Made by a program: the position numbers and the translations under genes
Notes under the pieces: generated by a model
Seen by the model: the letters and a program-made list of their open reading frames with translations, nothing else
Databases searched by the model: none
What the model was told of the DNA's origin: nothing
Assembly: GCF_018156225.1 (NCBI RefSeq)
Contig: NZ_JAGTAR010000003.1
Coordinates: forward strand, 1 to 64,000
Source: Carboxylicivirga sediminis
GTDB lineage: Bacteria > Bacteroidota > Bacteroidia > Bacteroidales > Marinilabiliaceae
Direction: 5' to 3'
DNA: 64,000 nt
In this document: one piece after another, positions 1-9,380 of the stretch
How positions within the stretch are numbered: position 1 is the stretch's first letter
Layout of the letters: every line of letters begins with the position of its first letter

Positions 1-63
1 TAGCTAGCACAAAACCTAAAAGCAAACTCTTTTCGAATTATTAAACTGATAATTACCTTGCTA

Positions 64-89
64 TACCACACGAAAGGATTCGTGCGGTA
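64..89. repeat. 11-bp stem hairpin downstream of trmD
   Basis: An inverted repeat with 11-nt arms (one G-U type mismatch) and a 4-nt loop lies about 30 bases beyond the trmD stop codon. No T-tract follows on the minus strand, so it does not look like a standard intrinsic terminator. It may be a 3'-end processing or stability hairpin, or a small palindromic repeat. Confidence 0.4.
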
Positions 90-118
90 GCGAGGCAATC
101 TCTCAGTTGCTCTTTCAA

Positions 119-796
119 TCAGTCCTCCAGCAAATCTGGTCGAATCTGCTTAGTACGCTCATAGGCCTGCTGTTCGCGCCATTCATCAATCATGGCCTGG
201 TTGCCGCTTAGCAGCACATCAGGCACTTTCCAGCCATTGTAATCGGCCGGGCGGGTGTATACCGGTGGCGATAACAGCCCATCCTGAAAGCTGTCGGTTA
301 AAGCTGATGTTTCGTCCGACATCACGCCGGGTATCAGGCGAATAATGGCATCGCTCACCACGGCCGCAGCCAGTTCACCTCCGGTTAATACATAATCGCC
401 AATGGATATCTCCATGGTCACATAATGGTCGCGGATACGTTGATCAACACCCTTATAGTGGCCACACAGTATCATGATATTACCACATAACGACAAGGTG
501 TTGGCGATGCGTTGCTCAAACCGTTGCCCATCGGGTGTCATGTAAATCACCTGGTCATAATCGCGCTCAGCCTTCAGCTTATCTATCAGGTCGGCAATAG
601 GCTGAATGGTCATCACCATGCCCGCGCCACCACCAAAGGCATAGTCATCCACTTTTTTATGCTTATCAAGCGTGTAGTCCCTGATATCATGAAAATGCAT
701 CTCCACCAAACCCTTATCAACAGCCCGCTTCATAATCGACTGTGTTAATGGCCCTTCAAACATTTCCGGAAAAAGTGTCAATATATCTATGCGCAT
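119..796 (-). CDS. trmD: tRNA (guanine-N1)-methyltransferase
   Basis: TrmD transfers a methyl group from S-adenosylmethionine to N1 of G37 in tRNAs reading CNN and GGG codons, preventing +1 frameshifting; it acts in the cytoplasm as a SPOUT-fold dimer. The 225-residue product begins [13 protein letters not shown], the classic TrmD N-terminus, and carries the trefoil-knot segment [12 protein letters not shown] and the SPPVYTRP region. A longer in-frame reading exists, but the ATG at 796 gives the family start and length, and a -7-like box lies just upstream at 816-823. The family motif SGNH reads SGNQ here. Unlike the common rpsP-rimM-trmD-rplS operon, rplS lies about 36 kb away. Identification is secure. 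Confidence 0.96.
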   Translation of the reverse strand: MRIDILTLFPEMFEGPLTQSIMKRAVDKGLVEMHFHDIRDYTLDKHKKVDDYAFGGGAGMVMTIQPIADLIDKLKAERDYDQVIYMTPDGQRFEQRIANTLSLCGNIMILCGHYKGVDQRIRDHYVTMEISIGDYVLTGGELAAAVVSDAIIRLIPGVMSDETSALTDSFQDGLLSPPVYTRPADYNGWKVPDVLLSGNQAMIDEWREQQAYERTKQIRPDLLED

Positions 797-815
797 ACCT
801 GTTTCAATTTTTGGC

Positions 816-823
816 CAAAGATA
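816..823 (-). promoter_or_regulatory. -7 promoter box of trmD
   Basis: The minus strand reads TATCTTTG, matching the Bacteroidota -7 consensus TAnnTTTG, about 20 bases before the trmD ATG. No clear -33 TTTG is seen at the right distance, so this is tentative. It supports the short trmD start over the longer reading. Confidence 0.4.
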
Positions 824-969
824 ATTAAAAGCGTTTAGCTGATAGCTATTGGCTTTTAGCTTTCTTTTTGCAGCAAATAATTTGCCCATTGCCCGATTTA
901 CAATATATTCGTAAAATAAATTGACTTAAAGGACCATACCTTAGTCTAGATTAAAGAACTCAAAAGCTT

Positions 970-2880
970 ATGGAAGCACAAGACCTAAACAAACCGACCA
1001 ACGATGGTGCAGGTTTGAATTCAGACAATCAAGCTGAAAATACGCCTGCCAGCAACACACCCGAAAATGAGGTGCCTACTCCAACCGAAAGCAGCACGCC
1101 TGAAGCAGCTGCAACAGACGAACCTGCTACCGAAACTCCTCAGGAAGAGGCTATCAAACTGGAGCCGGTTGACCATATAATGCTGACCAAAGAAGAGTTA
1201 GTAAAGCGACTAAAATCTGTCCTTAAGGATTTCCCGGTTGAAAAGATTAAAGAAGAAGTAGAAGCTATCAAATCGGCCTTTTATAAGAAGCATGCCGCCG
1301 AAGTTGAAGATTTGAAGCGTAAGTTTATCGAATCGGGTGAACAGGAAGAGAACTTTGAGGCCCCGGCGGATACCTTTGAAGTGGAACTGAAGGCTTACCT
1401 GAAAGAGTTTAAGGAACGTAAAGCTGAATTCAATAAGCGTCTTGAAGAGGAAAAAGCGACCAACCTGCAAGCCAAACTCGATGTTATTGAAGGCATTAAA
1501 GAGTTAATCAATGGCCAGGAGTCGTTGAACGAAACATTCCAGCATTTCAGGGAATTACAGGAGAAGTGGCGCAACATCGGGACTATTCCGCAAAACCGCG
1601 TTCATGATTTGTGGGAGACCTATAACCACACCATCGAGAACTTCTACAGCTATATAAAAATAAACAAAGAATTGCGCGACCTTGACCTAAAAAAGAACAG
1701 GGAAGCCAAAATAGAGCTTTGCGAAAAGGCGGAGAAGCTGCTGCTTGAACCGACCATTGTTAAAGCCTTTAAAACATTGCAGAAATACCATGAGCAGTGG
1801 CGCGAAATAGGCCCTGTGCCGCGCGAAGAAAAAGAGGAAATATGGGCACGCTTTAAAGAAGCCACCTCTAAAATCAACAAGCGCCACCAGGAATACTTCG
1901 AAGGGCTGAAAGACCAGCTGCAGAAGAACCTGGATGCCAAAACAGAGCTTTGCGAAAAAGCCGAGGCCTTATCGGCACTTGAGCTGCATTCGCCTAAAGA
2001 TTGGGAAGCCAAAAGCAAGGAGCTGATTGAGCTGCAAACCATCTGGAAAACCATTGGTTTCGCGCCTAAAAAAGATAACAACCGCATTTATGAGCGTTTC
2101 AGAACAGCTTGCGATAGTTTCTTCAATAATAAGCGTCAGTTCTTTAAATCATATAAATCGGAGCAAACCGAAAACCTTCAGCTGAAAACAGAGCTGTGTA
2201 TACAGGCTGAAAACATGAAGGACAGCACCGATTGGAAGCGCACCACCGATGAGTTTGTACGTATCCAGAAGAAATGGAAAGAAATTGGTCCGGTACCTCG
2301 CAAGCAATCCGATGCCATTTGGAAACGCTTCCGTACTGCCTGTGATGCCTTCTTCGATCACAAAAAGAAATTTTTCAGCAAAAAGGATGAGTCGCAGGAA
2401 GAAAACCTGAAACTAAAAGAAGCCCTTATTGAAGAAGTGAAGGTCTTTGAACCAAGTGATAATGCCGAAGATAATTTCCAGAAACTGCAGGACTACCAGC
2501 ATCGCTGGAATGAGATTGGTCATGTGCCTATCAAAGATAAGGACAGGGTGAATCAGGAGTTCCGCAACCACATTAATAAGTATTTCGATAATCTTAACCT
2601 GAATGAATTTGAGAAAAACGTTGAGAAGTTCAGAAATAAGATAGAGAACTATAAAACGGAACATGCCGATGACCGCTTAACCCAGGAGCGTAATAAGATC
2701 ATCAACAAGCTGAAGCAGCTCGAAAATGATATTACCGTGTGGGAAAACAACATTGGCTTCTTTGCCAAGTCTAAAAAGTCAGATGCTTTGGTGCGCGACT
2801 TCCAGCACAAAATTGAAACAGGGCGACGCAACATCAAACTGCTGAATAAAAAGCTGGACATGCTCGAAGACATGGATTAA
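970..2880 (+). CDS. DUF349 domain repeat protein
   Basis: A 636-residue, charged, mainly helical cytoplasmic protein with no signal peptide. Residues 1-70 are a low-complexity, acidic, Pro/Thr-rich tail. After about residue 75 there are several tandem helical units with a repeated signature of the form W..IG.vP....d.iW.rF, seen for example at IGTIPQNR, IGPVPREEKEEIWARF, IGFAPKKDN and IGPVPRKQSDAIWKRF; these are DUF349 repeats. The C-terminus is a coiled coil. DUF349 proteins are widespread in Bacteroidota, with no firmly established role that I can state. The gene is monocistronic and ends in a good terminator. Family assignment is confident; function is unknown. Confidence 0.9.
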   Translation: MEAQDLNKPTNDGAGLNSDNQAENTPASNTPENEVPTPTESSTPEAAATDEPATETPQEEAIKLEPVDHIMLTKEELVKRLKSVLKDFPVEKIKEEVEAIKSAFYKKHAAEVEDLKRKFIESGEQEENFEAPADTFEVELKAYLKEFKERKAEFNKRLEEEKATNLQAKLDVIEGIKELINGQESLNETFQHFRELQEKWRNIGTIPQNRVHDLWETYNHTIENFYSYIKINKELRDLDLKKNREAKIELCEKAEKLLLEPTIVKAFKTLQKYHEQWREIGPVPREEKEEIWARFKEATSKINKRHQEYFEGLKDQLQKNLDAKTELCEKAEALSALELHSPKDWEAKSKELIELQTIWKTIGFAPKKDNNRIYERFRTACDSFFNNKRQFFKSYKSEQTENLQLKTELCIQAENMKDSTDWKRTTDEFVRIQKKWKEIGPVPRKQSDAIWKRFRTACDAFFDHKKKFFSKKDESQEENLKLKEALIEEVKVFEPSDNAEDNFQKLQDYQHRWNEIGHVPIKDKDRVNQEFRNHINKYFDNLNLNEFEKNVEKFRNKIENYKTEHADDRLTQERNKIINKLKQLENDITVWENNIGFFAKSKKSDALVRDFQHKIETGRRNIKLLNKKLDMLEDMD

Positions 2881-2901
2881 GTATTTCAAAATTATCATAT
2901 T

Positions 2902-2932
2902 AAAAGGCCGTCGTTATGTCGGCCTTTTTTAT
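2902..2932 (+). terminator. Intrinsic terminator after the DUF349 gene
   Basis: A hairpin with arms AAAAGGCCG and CGGCCTTTT is followed by a T-run, about 20 bases after the stop codon of the DUF349 gene. Confidence 0.8.
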
Positions 2933-2967
2933 TCTCAGCATGGCAATGGCACTATTAAGAATGATAC

Positions 2968-2975
2968 TATCTTTG
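2968..2975 (+). promoter_or_regulatory. -7 promoter box before the SNF2 helicase
   Basis: TATCTTTG matches TAnnTTTG about 50 bases upstream of the helicase start codon. No convincing -33 TTTG is visible at the expected distance. Confidence 0.4.
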
Positions 2976-3027
2976 TTGGTTCGATAAAACAATAGTAAGG
3001 TCCGAATTAACACATCGTCCTAAAGCA

Positions 3028-5958
3028 ATGGAGCAATTTATTACCGTCATATCCGAGAAACGTAATATTGGTTTTACCCTTATCCCCTTTTATGCCACAC
3101 TTAATGAGAGTGGTACACTCAAACTGATTGAGCAGGCCACCAAAGAACATATCCAAGACGAGCGATTTGACTTTACACCTGCTCAGAAAGAAGTGGTGAA
3201 ACTGCTGGTCAGTATCAATGAGCAAAACCTGTTTAAGCGCTTCTCTAAACAAAAAAACCTCAAGCTCTTTTTTGAGAAACTGGAAGAGCAATTTACCCTT
3301 GAGCACATACGCCCGGTGATGGATGATAAAATAACGCAGGCACTGGAAATTATTTCTTTGTCGGACATACCGGTGTACTTTAAAGATCCGAATTATTCAT
3401 CCATCTATTCATCGGACCGCATTAAGGTACGTGCCCTGCACGACCAACCATTGTTTGACTTTAACCTGGAACCAACGGGGCTCAAATACACGCTTAAAAT
3501 CAAAACGGAGACGGGTGAAATGGGCCTTACCAACCGCGAGGTAGCTGAAATAACCACATCACCATGTACCTTTTTAATTAATAACCAGCTGTTTCGTTTC
3601 CAGAATATCGACAGCAAAAAGTTCAAACCCTTTTTAAAAGTCAATCACCTGATTATACAGCCACGCAGCGTAGATGCCTATATGTCATCATTTGTGGAAA
3701 ATTGTGTGCGTGACTTTCCTGTGCAGGCCAATGGCTTTTTCATCAATAATAAAGATGCCAGGCTGGTACCCCTGTTAATACTGGAGCACGACCTCTCACA
3801 GCAGCCCGTTTTCACCCTTAAATTCAAGTACGACGATCGTGAATACCTGGCCGGGACCCGTTCAAGGGTATTTGTTAATCATCGCAAGATGAAAGGGCAC
3901 CATATATTCGACCGCTTTAATCGTAAAACTGAGGAAGAGCAGCAAATTATTGAAACCCTCATCGGCTTAGGATTGAAAGGCGTCAGCGAATCGCAATACC
4001 GACCAATCAACCAACAGCAACCAAGCACCGAAATGCACCAGGTTGTTGAGTGGCTCAATGCTAATGCCCATACCCTGGCAGCCAAAGGCATTAAAGTGGT
4101 GCAACAAGGCTTTGAACAGAACTACTATACCGGCGGCGTAAAGCTCACCATGCAATACACTGAAGACAATGATTGGTTTGATATTAAAGCGGTCATTCTG
4201 ATAGATGAATTTAAAATACCGTTTCAACAGATCAGGCAGCACATCATACGTGGCAGACGCGAATTTATCTTACCTGATAAGGCTGTATTTATCATTCCGG
4301 ATGAATGGTTTACCAAATACACTGATTTGATGCACTTTGTTAAAGCCGATGGCGAACAGCTTAAGCTGGATAAGATGCATTATAACCTGCTGGATCAGGA
4401 ATTACTAGGCGAAGTATCGCCTCAGTGGCAGCAGCGGATGGAGCAATTAAAGCAACGTACCATTAATTATGATACACCTGACGGTTTGCAGGCTACACTC
4501 CGCTCCTATCAGCTCGATGGTTTTAAATGGATGAAACTACTTAACAGCAACCGATTTGGTGGCATATTGGCCGACGATATGGGATTGGGTAAAACCATAC
4601 AAACCATTGCCTTGCTCCTCAACCAGTATGAAACCAAGGCAGTAAACGATAGCTACAATAATGCTCAGGGACAGCTAAACATGTTTGATGGAGTGCAGGG
4701 CTTTAACAACAGTGCTGTACCTGCCAGCCTCATTGTTATGCCTACCTCCTTGGTCCACAACTGGGCCAATGAGCTAATTAAGTTTGCACCAAACCTGAAA
4801 ATTTATCTGTACACAGGTAATAATCGCACTAAATCGAAGGAAATAGGTAAAATATTGAAACACTACCATGTGGTGCTCACCAGCTACGGCATTGCCCGCA
4901 ACGATATTGAGTACCTGAAGCATTACCAGTTTCATTATGCCATTCTGGACGAAAGCCAAAATATCAAGAACCCGGGTTCTAAGATATATCAGGCTGTTAG
5001 TGATATCCAGTCGACCTACAAACTGGTACTCACCGGCACACCCATTGAAAATGCGCTGGTGGACCTGTGGGCACAAATGAATTTTGTGAATAAAGGCCTG
5101 CTGGGCAACCTGAATTTTTTTAAAAACCATTATGCCGGCCCCATTGAAAAAAAGCAGGATGAAGCCAAGGAACAAAAGCTGCGTGAGCTAATCAATCCAT
5201 TCATCCTGAGGCGTACCAAAGAAATGGTGGCCAAAGAACTGCCACCTGTAAGCGAGCAAACACTGGTGTGCGATATGACTGAAGAGCAGCAGAAGTTTTA
5301 CGAGCGAGAGAAATCAGGTATCCGCAATGAGCTGATGAAAGCCATAGAACAAACAGGCGTGAATAAGAATGCCATATTGGCACTGCAGGCCCTGACTCGC
5401 TTACGCCAGATTGCCAACCACCCTGCACTGGTGGATACTTCTTACAAAGGCTCATCGGGTAAATACGAGCAGATATTTGAAAAACTTAACAATGCCATTA
5501 GTGAGCACCATAAGGTATTAATCTTCTCATCCTTTGTTAAGGACCTGGAGCTGATAGAGAAAGACCTAATAGCCAGCAAAACAAAATATGCCAAACTAAC
5601 AGGTGCCACCGGCGACCGCCAAAAGGTGATTAAAAGCTTTACAGATGATGAGGATTGCAGGGTGTTTCTGATATCGCTTAAAGCCGGTGGTGTTGGACTT
5701 AACCTGATAGAAGCCGATTATGTATTTGTACTCAACCCCTGGTGGAATCCGGCAGCCGAAGCTCAAGCCATCAACCGGGCACACCGCATTGGACAAACTA
5801 AAAATGTATTTGTGTACAAATTTATTGCTGCCGATACCATTGAGGAAAAAATAGCCAAATTGCAGGAACGCAAATCTGCCCTGGCCGACACCTTTATTAC
5901 AACTAATAATCCGCTAAAAGATTTATCAGAAAACGAGCTGCGTGAATTATTTGCATAG
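3028..5958 (+). CDS. SNF2-family DEAD/DEAH-box helicase
   Basis: A 976-residue Swi2/Snf2-type ATPase, expected to translocate on double-stranded DNA and remodel DNA-protein complexes; the bacterial role of this group is not settled. The first roughly 480 residues form a family-specific N-terminal region. The helicase core follows: Walker A ADDMGLGKT near residue 513, a DEAH-type box LDESQNIKN near 640, LTGTPIEN near 670, and the C-terminal RecA lobe with GGVGLNL and NPWWNPAAEAQAINRAHRIGQ-like motif VI near 900-925. All core motifs look intact, and the length is normal for HepA-like Bacteroidota helicases. It stands alone between two terminators or promoters, with no restriction or defence partners beside it, so a housekeeping role is more likely than a defence island. 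Confidence 0.93.
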   Translation: MEQFITVISEKRNIGFTLIPFYATLNESGTLKLIEQATKEHIQDERFDFTPAQKEVVKLLVSINEQNLFKRFSKQKNLKLFFEKLEEQFTLEHIRPVMDDKITQALEIISLSDIPVYFKDPNYSSIYSSDRIKVRALHDQPLFDFNLEPTGLKYTLKIKTETGEMGLTNREVAEITTSPCTFLINNQLFRFQNIDSKKFKPFLKVNHLIIQPRSVDAYMSSFVENCVRDFPVQANGFFINNKDARLVPLLILEHDLSQQPVFTLKFKYDDREYLAGTRSRVFVNHRKMKGHHIFDRFNRKTEEEQQIIETLIGLGLKGVSESQYRPINQQQPSTEMHQVVEWLNANAHTLAAKGIKVVQQGFEQNYYTGGVKLTMQYTEDNDWFDIKAVILIDEFKIPFQQIRQHIIRGRREFILPDKAVFIIPDEWFTKYTDLMHFVKADGEQLKLDKMHYNLLDQELLGEVSPQWQQRMEQLKQRTINYDTPDGLQATLRSYQLDGFKWMKLLNSNRFGGILADDMGLGKTIQTIALLLNQYETKAVNDSYNNAQGQLNMFDGVQGFNNSAVPASLIVMPTSLVHNWANELIKFAPNLKIYLYTGNNRTKSKEIGKILKHYHVVLTSYGIARNDIEYLKHYQFHYAILDESQNIKNPGSKIYQAVSDIQSTYKLVLTGTPIENALVDLWAQMNFVNKGLLGNLNFFKNHYAGPIEKKQDEAKEQKLRELINPFILRRTKEMVAKELPPVSEQTLVCDMTEEQQKFYEREKSGIRNELMKAIEQTGVNKNAILALQALTRLRQIANHPALVDTSYKGSSGKYEQIFEKLNNAISEHHKVLIFSSFVKDLELIEKDLIASKTKYAKLTGATGDRQKVIKSFTDDEDCRVFLISLKAGGVGLNLIEADYVFVLNPWWNPAAEAQAINRAHRIGQTKNVFVYKFIAADTIEEKIAKLQERKSALADTFITTNNPLKDLSENELRELFA

Positions 5959-6056
5959 TTTTTGTTGTGAAAGTGAACATTTGCAACGTCTCTTCGTAAG
6001 GAAAAGCGGGGCTGGAGATAAGAAAGTGAAAACAATCAATAATAAAGAAACATCGA

Positions 6057-6749
6057 ATGAAACTAACTAGCACAATCATACTGCTTTTGGCAGTTTTAAC
6101 AGGATTACAAGCACAGGAACCCGATCACACGCAGATACGCAAAGTGGGATCTTTTGACAAGGTAAAAGCTTCCAAAGGTATTAATGTGACTCTAATTGAG
6201 GGTGATAAGGAAGAAGTGGATGTACACATTAAAAATGCAGAAGTCAGTGATGTTATCACCACCGTTAAAAACCGTCAGCTTGTGGTGAAGATGAAAACCA
6301 AGATTTATAAAGATATGGCCGTGCAGGTGTATGTAACCTATAAACGTTTGCGAGAGATAGAAGCCGGTTCGGGCGCCAGTATCGATGCTGAAAACATTAT
6401 TTATGCCGAAAGCCTGAAACTACGTGGCGGTACCGAGTCAAACATCATACTGGATGTGGATGTTAACAACCTGGATGTAAACGGCTCTACTTCTAAAATT
6501 GAGCTAGCAGGTAAGGCTAAATACCAGGAAATCAATATTGGTGCAGGTGGCAAATACCTGGGCTTCAACGTTGAAAGTGATGAAACCTATGCCAAATCAA
6601 CCTTAGGCAGTATTGTGGAAGTAACAGCCAACAAAAAACTAGGTGCAACAGCTGGTTCGGGCGGTGTTGTTTACTACCGTGGTGAACCCGATAAGATTGA
6701 GAAGAACGAAAATACAGGTGGTAAAGTTAAAAAGGACAGCGGTTCTTAA
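6057..6749 (+). CDS. Secreted DUF2807 (GIN domain) protein
   Basis: A 230-residue exported protein. An N-terminal signal peptide (hydrophobic residues 4-18, ending LQAQ) is followed by a single DUF2807 domain, a beta-helix-like head fold with repeated short strands (for example KASKGINVTLIEGD and EAGSGASIDAENI). The family is common in Bacteroidota and is described as a putative autotransporter adhesin head, but no transporter domain is present. The C-terminal tail is lysine- and glycine-rich. A bidirectional terminator follows. Function is unknown; a periplasmic or surface location is inferred. Confidence 0.85.
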   Translation: MKLTSTIILLLAVLTGLQAQEPDHTQIRKVGSFDKVKASKGINVTLIEGDKEEVDVHIKNAEVSDVITTVKNRQLVVKMKTKIYKDMAVQVYVTYKRLREIEAGSGASIDAENIIYAESLKLRGGTESNIILDVDVNNLDVNGSTSKIELAGKAKYQEINIGAGGKYLGFNVESDETYAKSTLGSIVEVTANKKLGATAGSGGVVYYRGEPDKIEKNENTGGKVKKDSGS

Positions 6750-6769
6750 TTGCTACACCTGTTAAGAAC

Positions 6770-6803
6770 ATAAAAAAACCCGGCCTCACAAAGCCGGGTT
6801 TTT
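6770..6803. terminator. Bidirectional intrinsic terminator
   Basis: A hairpin with arms AACCCGGC and GCCGGGTT is flanked by A- and T-runs. It lies between the convergent DUF2807 and flavin reductase genes and can serve both. Confidence 0.85.
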
Positions 6804-6805
6804 AG

Positions 6806-7396
6806 TTATCTTTTTTTACGGAGCTTTTTCTTCTTTTTTTCAACGGCATAACCAAATTTCCCAATCTTCTTCCCCACCTCAAAATAATGACCGTGCGAAT
6901 AGCAGATAGGCTTCGCCTTTTGCAGGCTGAAAGCACCGGTTTTCTCATCAATGTACTGCTCATCGGCTTTTACATTTACCACCTCAGCCATAAACATATC
7001 ATGTGTGCCCAGCTCTTTCACCTCTGTCACTTTACATTCAATATTAATGGGCGATTCCTCAATGATAGGGGCATTCACTACCGATGCTTTACCCGGTGTT
7101 AAATGCATCTCTTCAAACTTATTGTATTGCCTGCCCGAACGCACCCCACACCAATCGGTTGCATAGGCCAAATCTTTTGTTGTCAGATTAATGACAAACT
7201 CACCTGTTTCCTTAAGGGTTTTGTAGGAGTGTCGGCCTTTACGCACCGAAATATAACACATAGGCGGATCGGAGCAAATGGTACCCGTCCAGGCAATGGT
7301 TATAATATTGTAGTTTTCAGGTGAATTACCAACCGACACCATCACGGCTGGCAAAGGATATATCATATTGCCGGGTTTCCAATCTTGTTTTGCCAT
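6806..7396 (-). CDS. Flavin reductase family protein
   Basis: A 196-residue FMN-binding split-barrel protein of the flavin reductase-like family; such proteins bind FMN and use NAD(P)H to reduce flavin, or act as flavin-dependent oxidoreductases. The N-terminus MAKQDWKPGNMIYPLPAVMV and the segments TIAWTGTICSDPPMCYISVR and ETGEFVINL are typical of the Bacteroidota and clostridial subgroup. The C-terminus is an unusual run of lysines and arginines (EKKKKKLRKKR). It is cytoplasmic, with no signal peptide. No partner oxygenase is nearby, so the electron acceptor cannot be told. Confidence 0.9.
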   Translation of the reverse strand: MAKQDWKPGNMIYPLPAVMVSVGNSPENYNIITIAWTGTICSDPPMCYISVRKGRHSYKTLKETGEFVINLTTKDLAYATDWCGVRSGRQYNKFEEMHLTPGKASVVNAPIIEESPINIECKVTEVKELGTHDMFMAEVVNVKADEQYIDEKTGAFSLQKAKPICYSHGHYFEVGKKIGKFGYAVEKKKKKLRKKR

Positions 7397-7528
7397 GTTC
7401 TGAATTTTTCAACAAAGATACACCTCCGGCAGAAAAAGCCCGATGGATTGAAAAAAATATTGAAACAAACGTAAGTGTATCAGTCCTGCATATTGTCAAA
7501 TAGGCAAGAAATACCTTAACGCTGAATA

Positions 7529-8098
7529 ATGAAGAAAATTAAATTACTGGCCGTACTTTGCTGCGTCTTAACATCTGCCATTGCACAAAATGAAGAAATA
7601 AGCATCACCTACTCACCCGCTTCCCTATACCGCTTCGAAAAATGGGTGGATGGCCGTTCTGATGGGCAGGCTAAATATTTTGTACTGGGTGCCTTTAACC
7701 TGGAGTATAGCCGTTACCTGAACAAATGGCTCAAGCTGGGCATTAATATCATGTATGATAAAACTGTCAGTGAAGGCGTACAAGCCTATTACTATACGCC
7801 TTATCCGAATATAAACTCACCATACCGCTCTTCCAAAAGTGCTTTTGTGGTGGCACCACAGTTGGATTTTGAATACCTGCGCCATCCTAAGTTTAAGCTA
7901 TACAGCGGGCTGAATATTGGCTATGCCAAAGAACGTATCAGAAATGAAGGCGGATTAAACAGTTCTGCAGATATTGATGGCCTTACAGTTCATCTTAACC
8001 TACTGGGCTTCAGATGGGGCCAGAAACAGGGCTTCACCGGTAATATTGGCATCGGTTATAAAGGCCTTATTAACCTGGGGTATTTTATCCGGTTTTAA
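7529..8098 (+). CDS. Small outer-membrane beta-barrel-like protein
   Basis: A 189-residue protein with a clear signal peptide (MKKIKLLAVLCCVLTSAIAQ). The mature part has alternating aromatic and hydrophobic strands (such as YFVLGAFNLEYSRYLNKWLKLGINIMYD) and ends in RF-type residues (GYFIRF), as outer-membrane beta-barrels do. I do not recognise a specific family. It stands alone, and its 3' flank borders the MITE-like element at 8109-8384. Confidence 0.7.
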   Translation: MKKIKLLAVLCCVLTSAIAQNEEISITYSPASLYRFEKWVDGRSDGQAKYFVLGAFNLEYSRYLNKWLKLGINIMYDKTVSEGVQAYYYTPYPNINSPYRSSKSAFVVAPQLDFEYLRHPKFKLYSGLNIGYAKERIRNEGGLNSSADIDGLTVHLNLLGFRWGQKQGFTGNIGIGYKGLINLGYFIRF

Positions 8099-8108
8099 CA
8101 AAAAACAG

Positions 8109-8384
8109 CTAATAACCTGAATTCGATGTGAAATTTTGAGCTCAGAACGCTTACAAATAGTGAGTTTCAAGTGTATATTGACGAAAGAATAGCGGGCTAT
8201 TTTGAGTCGATTACACGAAGAAAATTGCTGTTTGTAAGCGGGATTGCCAAGCTTTGAATAAATAACTGATTTACTGTTTCAAATTTTATCGCAATAGTTC
8301 ACTATTCCTCTAAATTTATTCATTGTAAATCAGCTCTTTATTCTAATCTGAGTTTTAAAATTTAAATCGAACTCAGGTTAATAG
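8109..8384. mobile_element. MITE-like element with 37-bp terminal inverted repeats
   Basis: A 276-bp non-coding block bounded by imperfect inverted repeats of about 37 bp (8109-8145 and 8348-8384; outer ends CTAATAACCTGA and CAGGTTAATAG). Inside are two further stem-loops: 8148-8160 pairs with 8228-8240 (12 of 13 positions) and 8266-8274 pairs with 8325-8333 (9 of 9). There is no ORF. This fits a non-autonomous, transposase-less element or a structured repeat. No obvious target duplication can be read at the ends. Confidence 0.6.
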
Positions 8385-8415
8385 CCTCCAACCGATAGCT
8401 ATTAGCTGTAATTTT

Positions 8416-8769
8416 TTATCGCTTTCTTCCGAAAATATAGGACACCAGCAACAATGCCAGGGCAATAAATGCGCCCATCTCTTCTCCGTCATTTACGCTT
8501 ATGTGAGCTGCTGCTGCCAATACAAAATCGAAGAAGAAGCCTGCATAGGCCCACTCTTTCAATAACCTTGATGCATTGGTTAATATGGCTACCAAACCAA
8601 GAATTTTGGCGATGGCCAATGGGTAAATAATGTAGGTTGGATAACCCAGCGTAATAAAGGCCTCAGTAATTACCTCGTGATTAAAAATATACATACCTGC
8701 CGACATGAGCATCATAACGGTAAGTAAACCAGTGGCGATCCAATAAATAATTTTGTCTCTTTTGTTCAT
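8416..8769 (-). CDS. DoxX family membrane protein
   Basis: A 117-residue integral membrane protein with four predicted transmembrane helices (about residues 9-27, 43-61, 71-88 and 96-113), matching the four-helix DoxX/DoxX-like fold. The segment YPLAIAKILGLVAILTN is typical of the DoxX-like subgroup. DoxX-type proteins have been linked to redox or quinone processes, but no role is clear for this subgroup. It is separated from pyrI by a terminator, so it is transcribed alone. Confidence 0.85.
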   Translation of the reverse strand: MNKRDKIIYWIATGLLTVMMLMSAGMYIFNHEVITEAFITLGYPTYIIYPLAIAKILGLVAILTNASRLLKEWAYAGFFFDFVLAAAAHISVNDGEEMGAFIALALLLVSYIFGRKR

Positions 8770-8832
8770 TGCAAAAAAGTTTCATGTTTAATGAAACAAA
8801 CAAAGGATAAAGGCAAATGTTTGGCACAATAA

Positions 8833-8863
8833 AAACTCCCGCATCGATCGATACGGGAGTTTC
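8833..8863 (-). terminator. Intrinsic terminator of pyrBI
   Basis: A strong hairpin (AAACTCCCG paired with CGGGAGTTT) followed on the minus strand by a T-run, just beyond the pyrI stop codon and before doxX. Confidence 0.8.
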
Positions 8864-8900
8864 TTATTTAAGTTAGATGCTTGTGCACCCTGATCCGTCA

Positions 8901-9356
8901 TTACAACACTTCGAGGTGAGCCTCGTTAGTGATTTTCTCACAGTATTGACATTTTAAAGCCAAAGGCGACTTCTCAACCAATGAGAACCTGGTTGTCATG
9001 TTCTCATTATTGGTTATACACTTAGGATTAAAACACTTGGCTATGCCCACAATCTGCTCCGGTATCTCCACCACCTTTTTCTCCACCACCTGGTAATCCT
9101 CAATAATATTTAGCTTCGCAAAAGGAGCTACCAAAGCAATCTTATTGATGTCTTCATCGGCAAAGTACTTTTTAGCTACTTTAATAATGGCTTTATGCCC
9201 CTGCTGCTTACTCTTCAGGTTGGTACCAAAGGTGATTTGATCCGTTATCTTATCCAATCCAAGAATAGAGATGACTTTAAACAAATGAGTAGCTGGTATA
9301 TGGTCTATTACCGTACCGTTTTTTATTGCTCTTACGCTTAATTCTTTTTTTGTCAT
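8901..9356 (-). CDS. pyrI: Aspartate carbamoyltransferase regulatory chain
   Basis: PyrI is the regulatory subunit of aspartate transcarbamoylase; it binds CTP and ATP and transmits allosteric control to PyrB. The 151-residue protein has the nucleotide-binding N-terminal domain and a C-terminal zinc domain with Cys108, Cys113, Cys136 and Cys139, the same C-x4-C...C-x2-C layout as the Escherichia coli protein. It follows pyrB by 24 bases on the same strand, so the two are co-transcribed and should form the holoenzyme. The terminator at 8833-8863 closes the operon. Confidence 0.97.
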   Translation of the reverse strand: MTKKELSVRAIKNGTVIDHIPATHLFKVISILGLDKITDQITFGTNLKSKQQGHKAIIKVAKKYFADEDINKIALVAPFAKLNIIEDYQVVEKKVVEIPEQIVGIAKCFNPKCITNNENMTTRFSLVEKSPLALKCQYCEKITNEAHLEVL

Positions 9357-9380
9357 GATTCAATGTCTTTTAATCTGCTG

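Noticed and set aside
3028-5958. SNF2 helicase as part of a defence island
   Set aside because: No nuclease, methyltransferase or other defence partner is adjacent; neighbours are a DUF349 protein and a DUF2807 protein.
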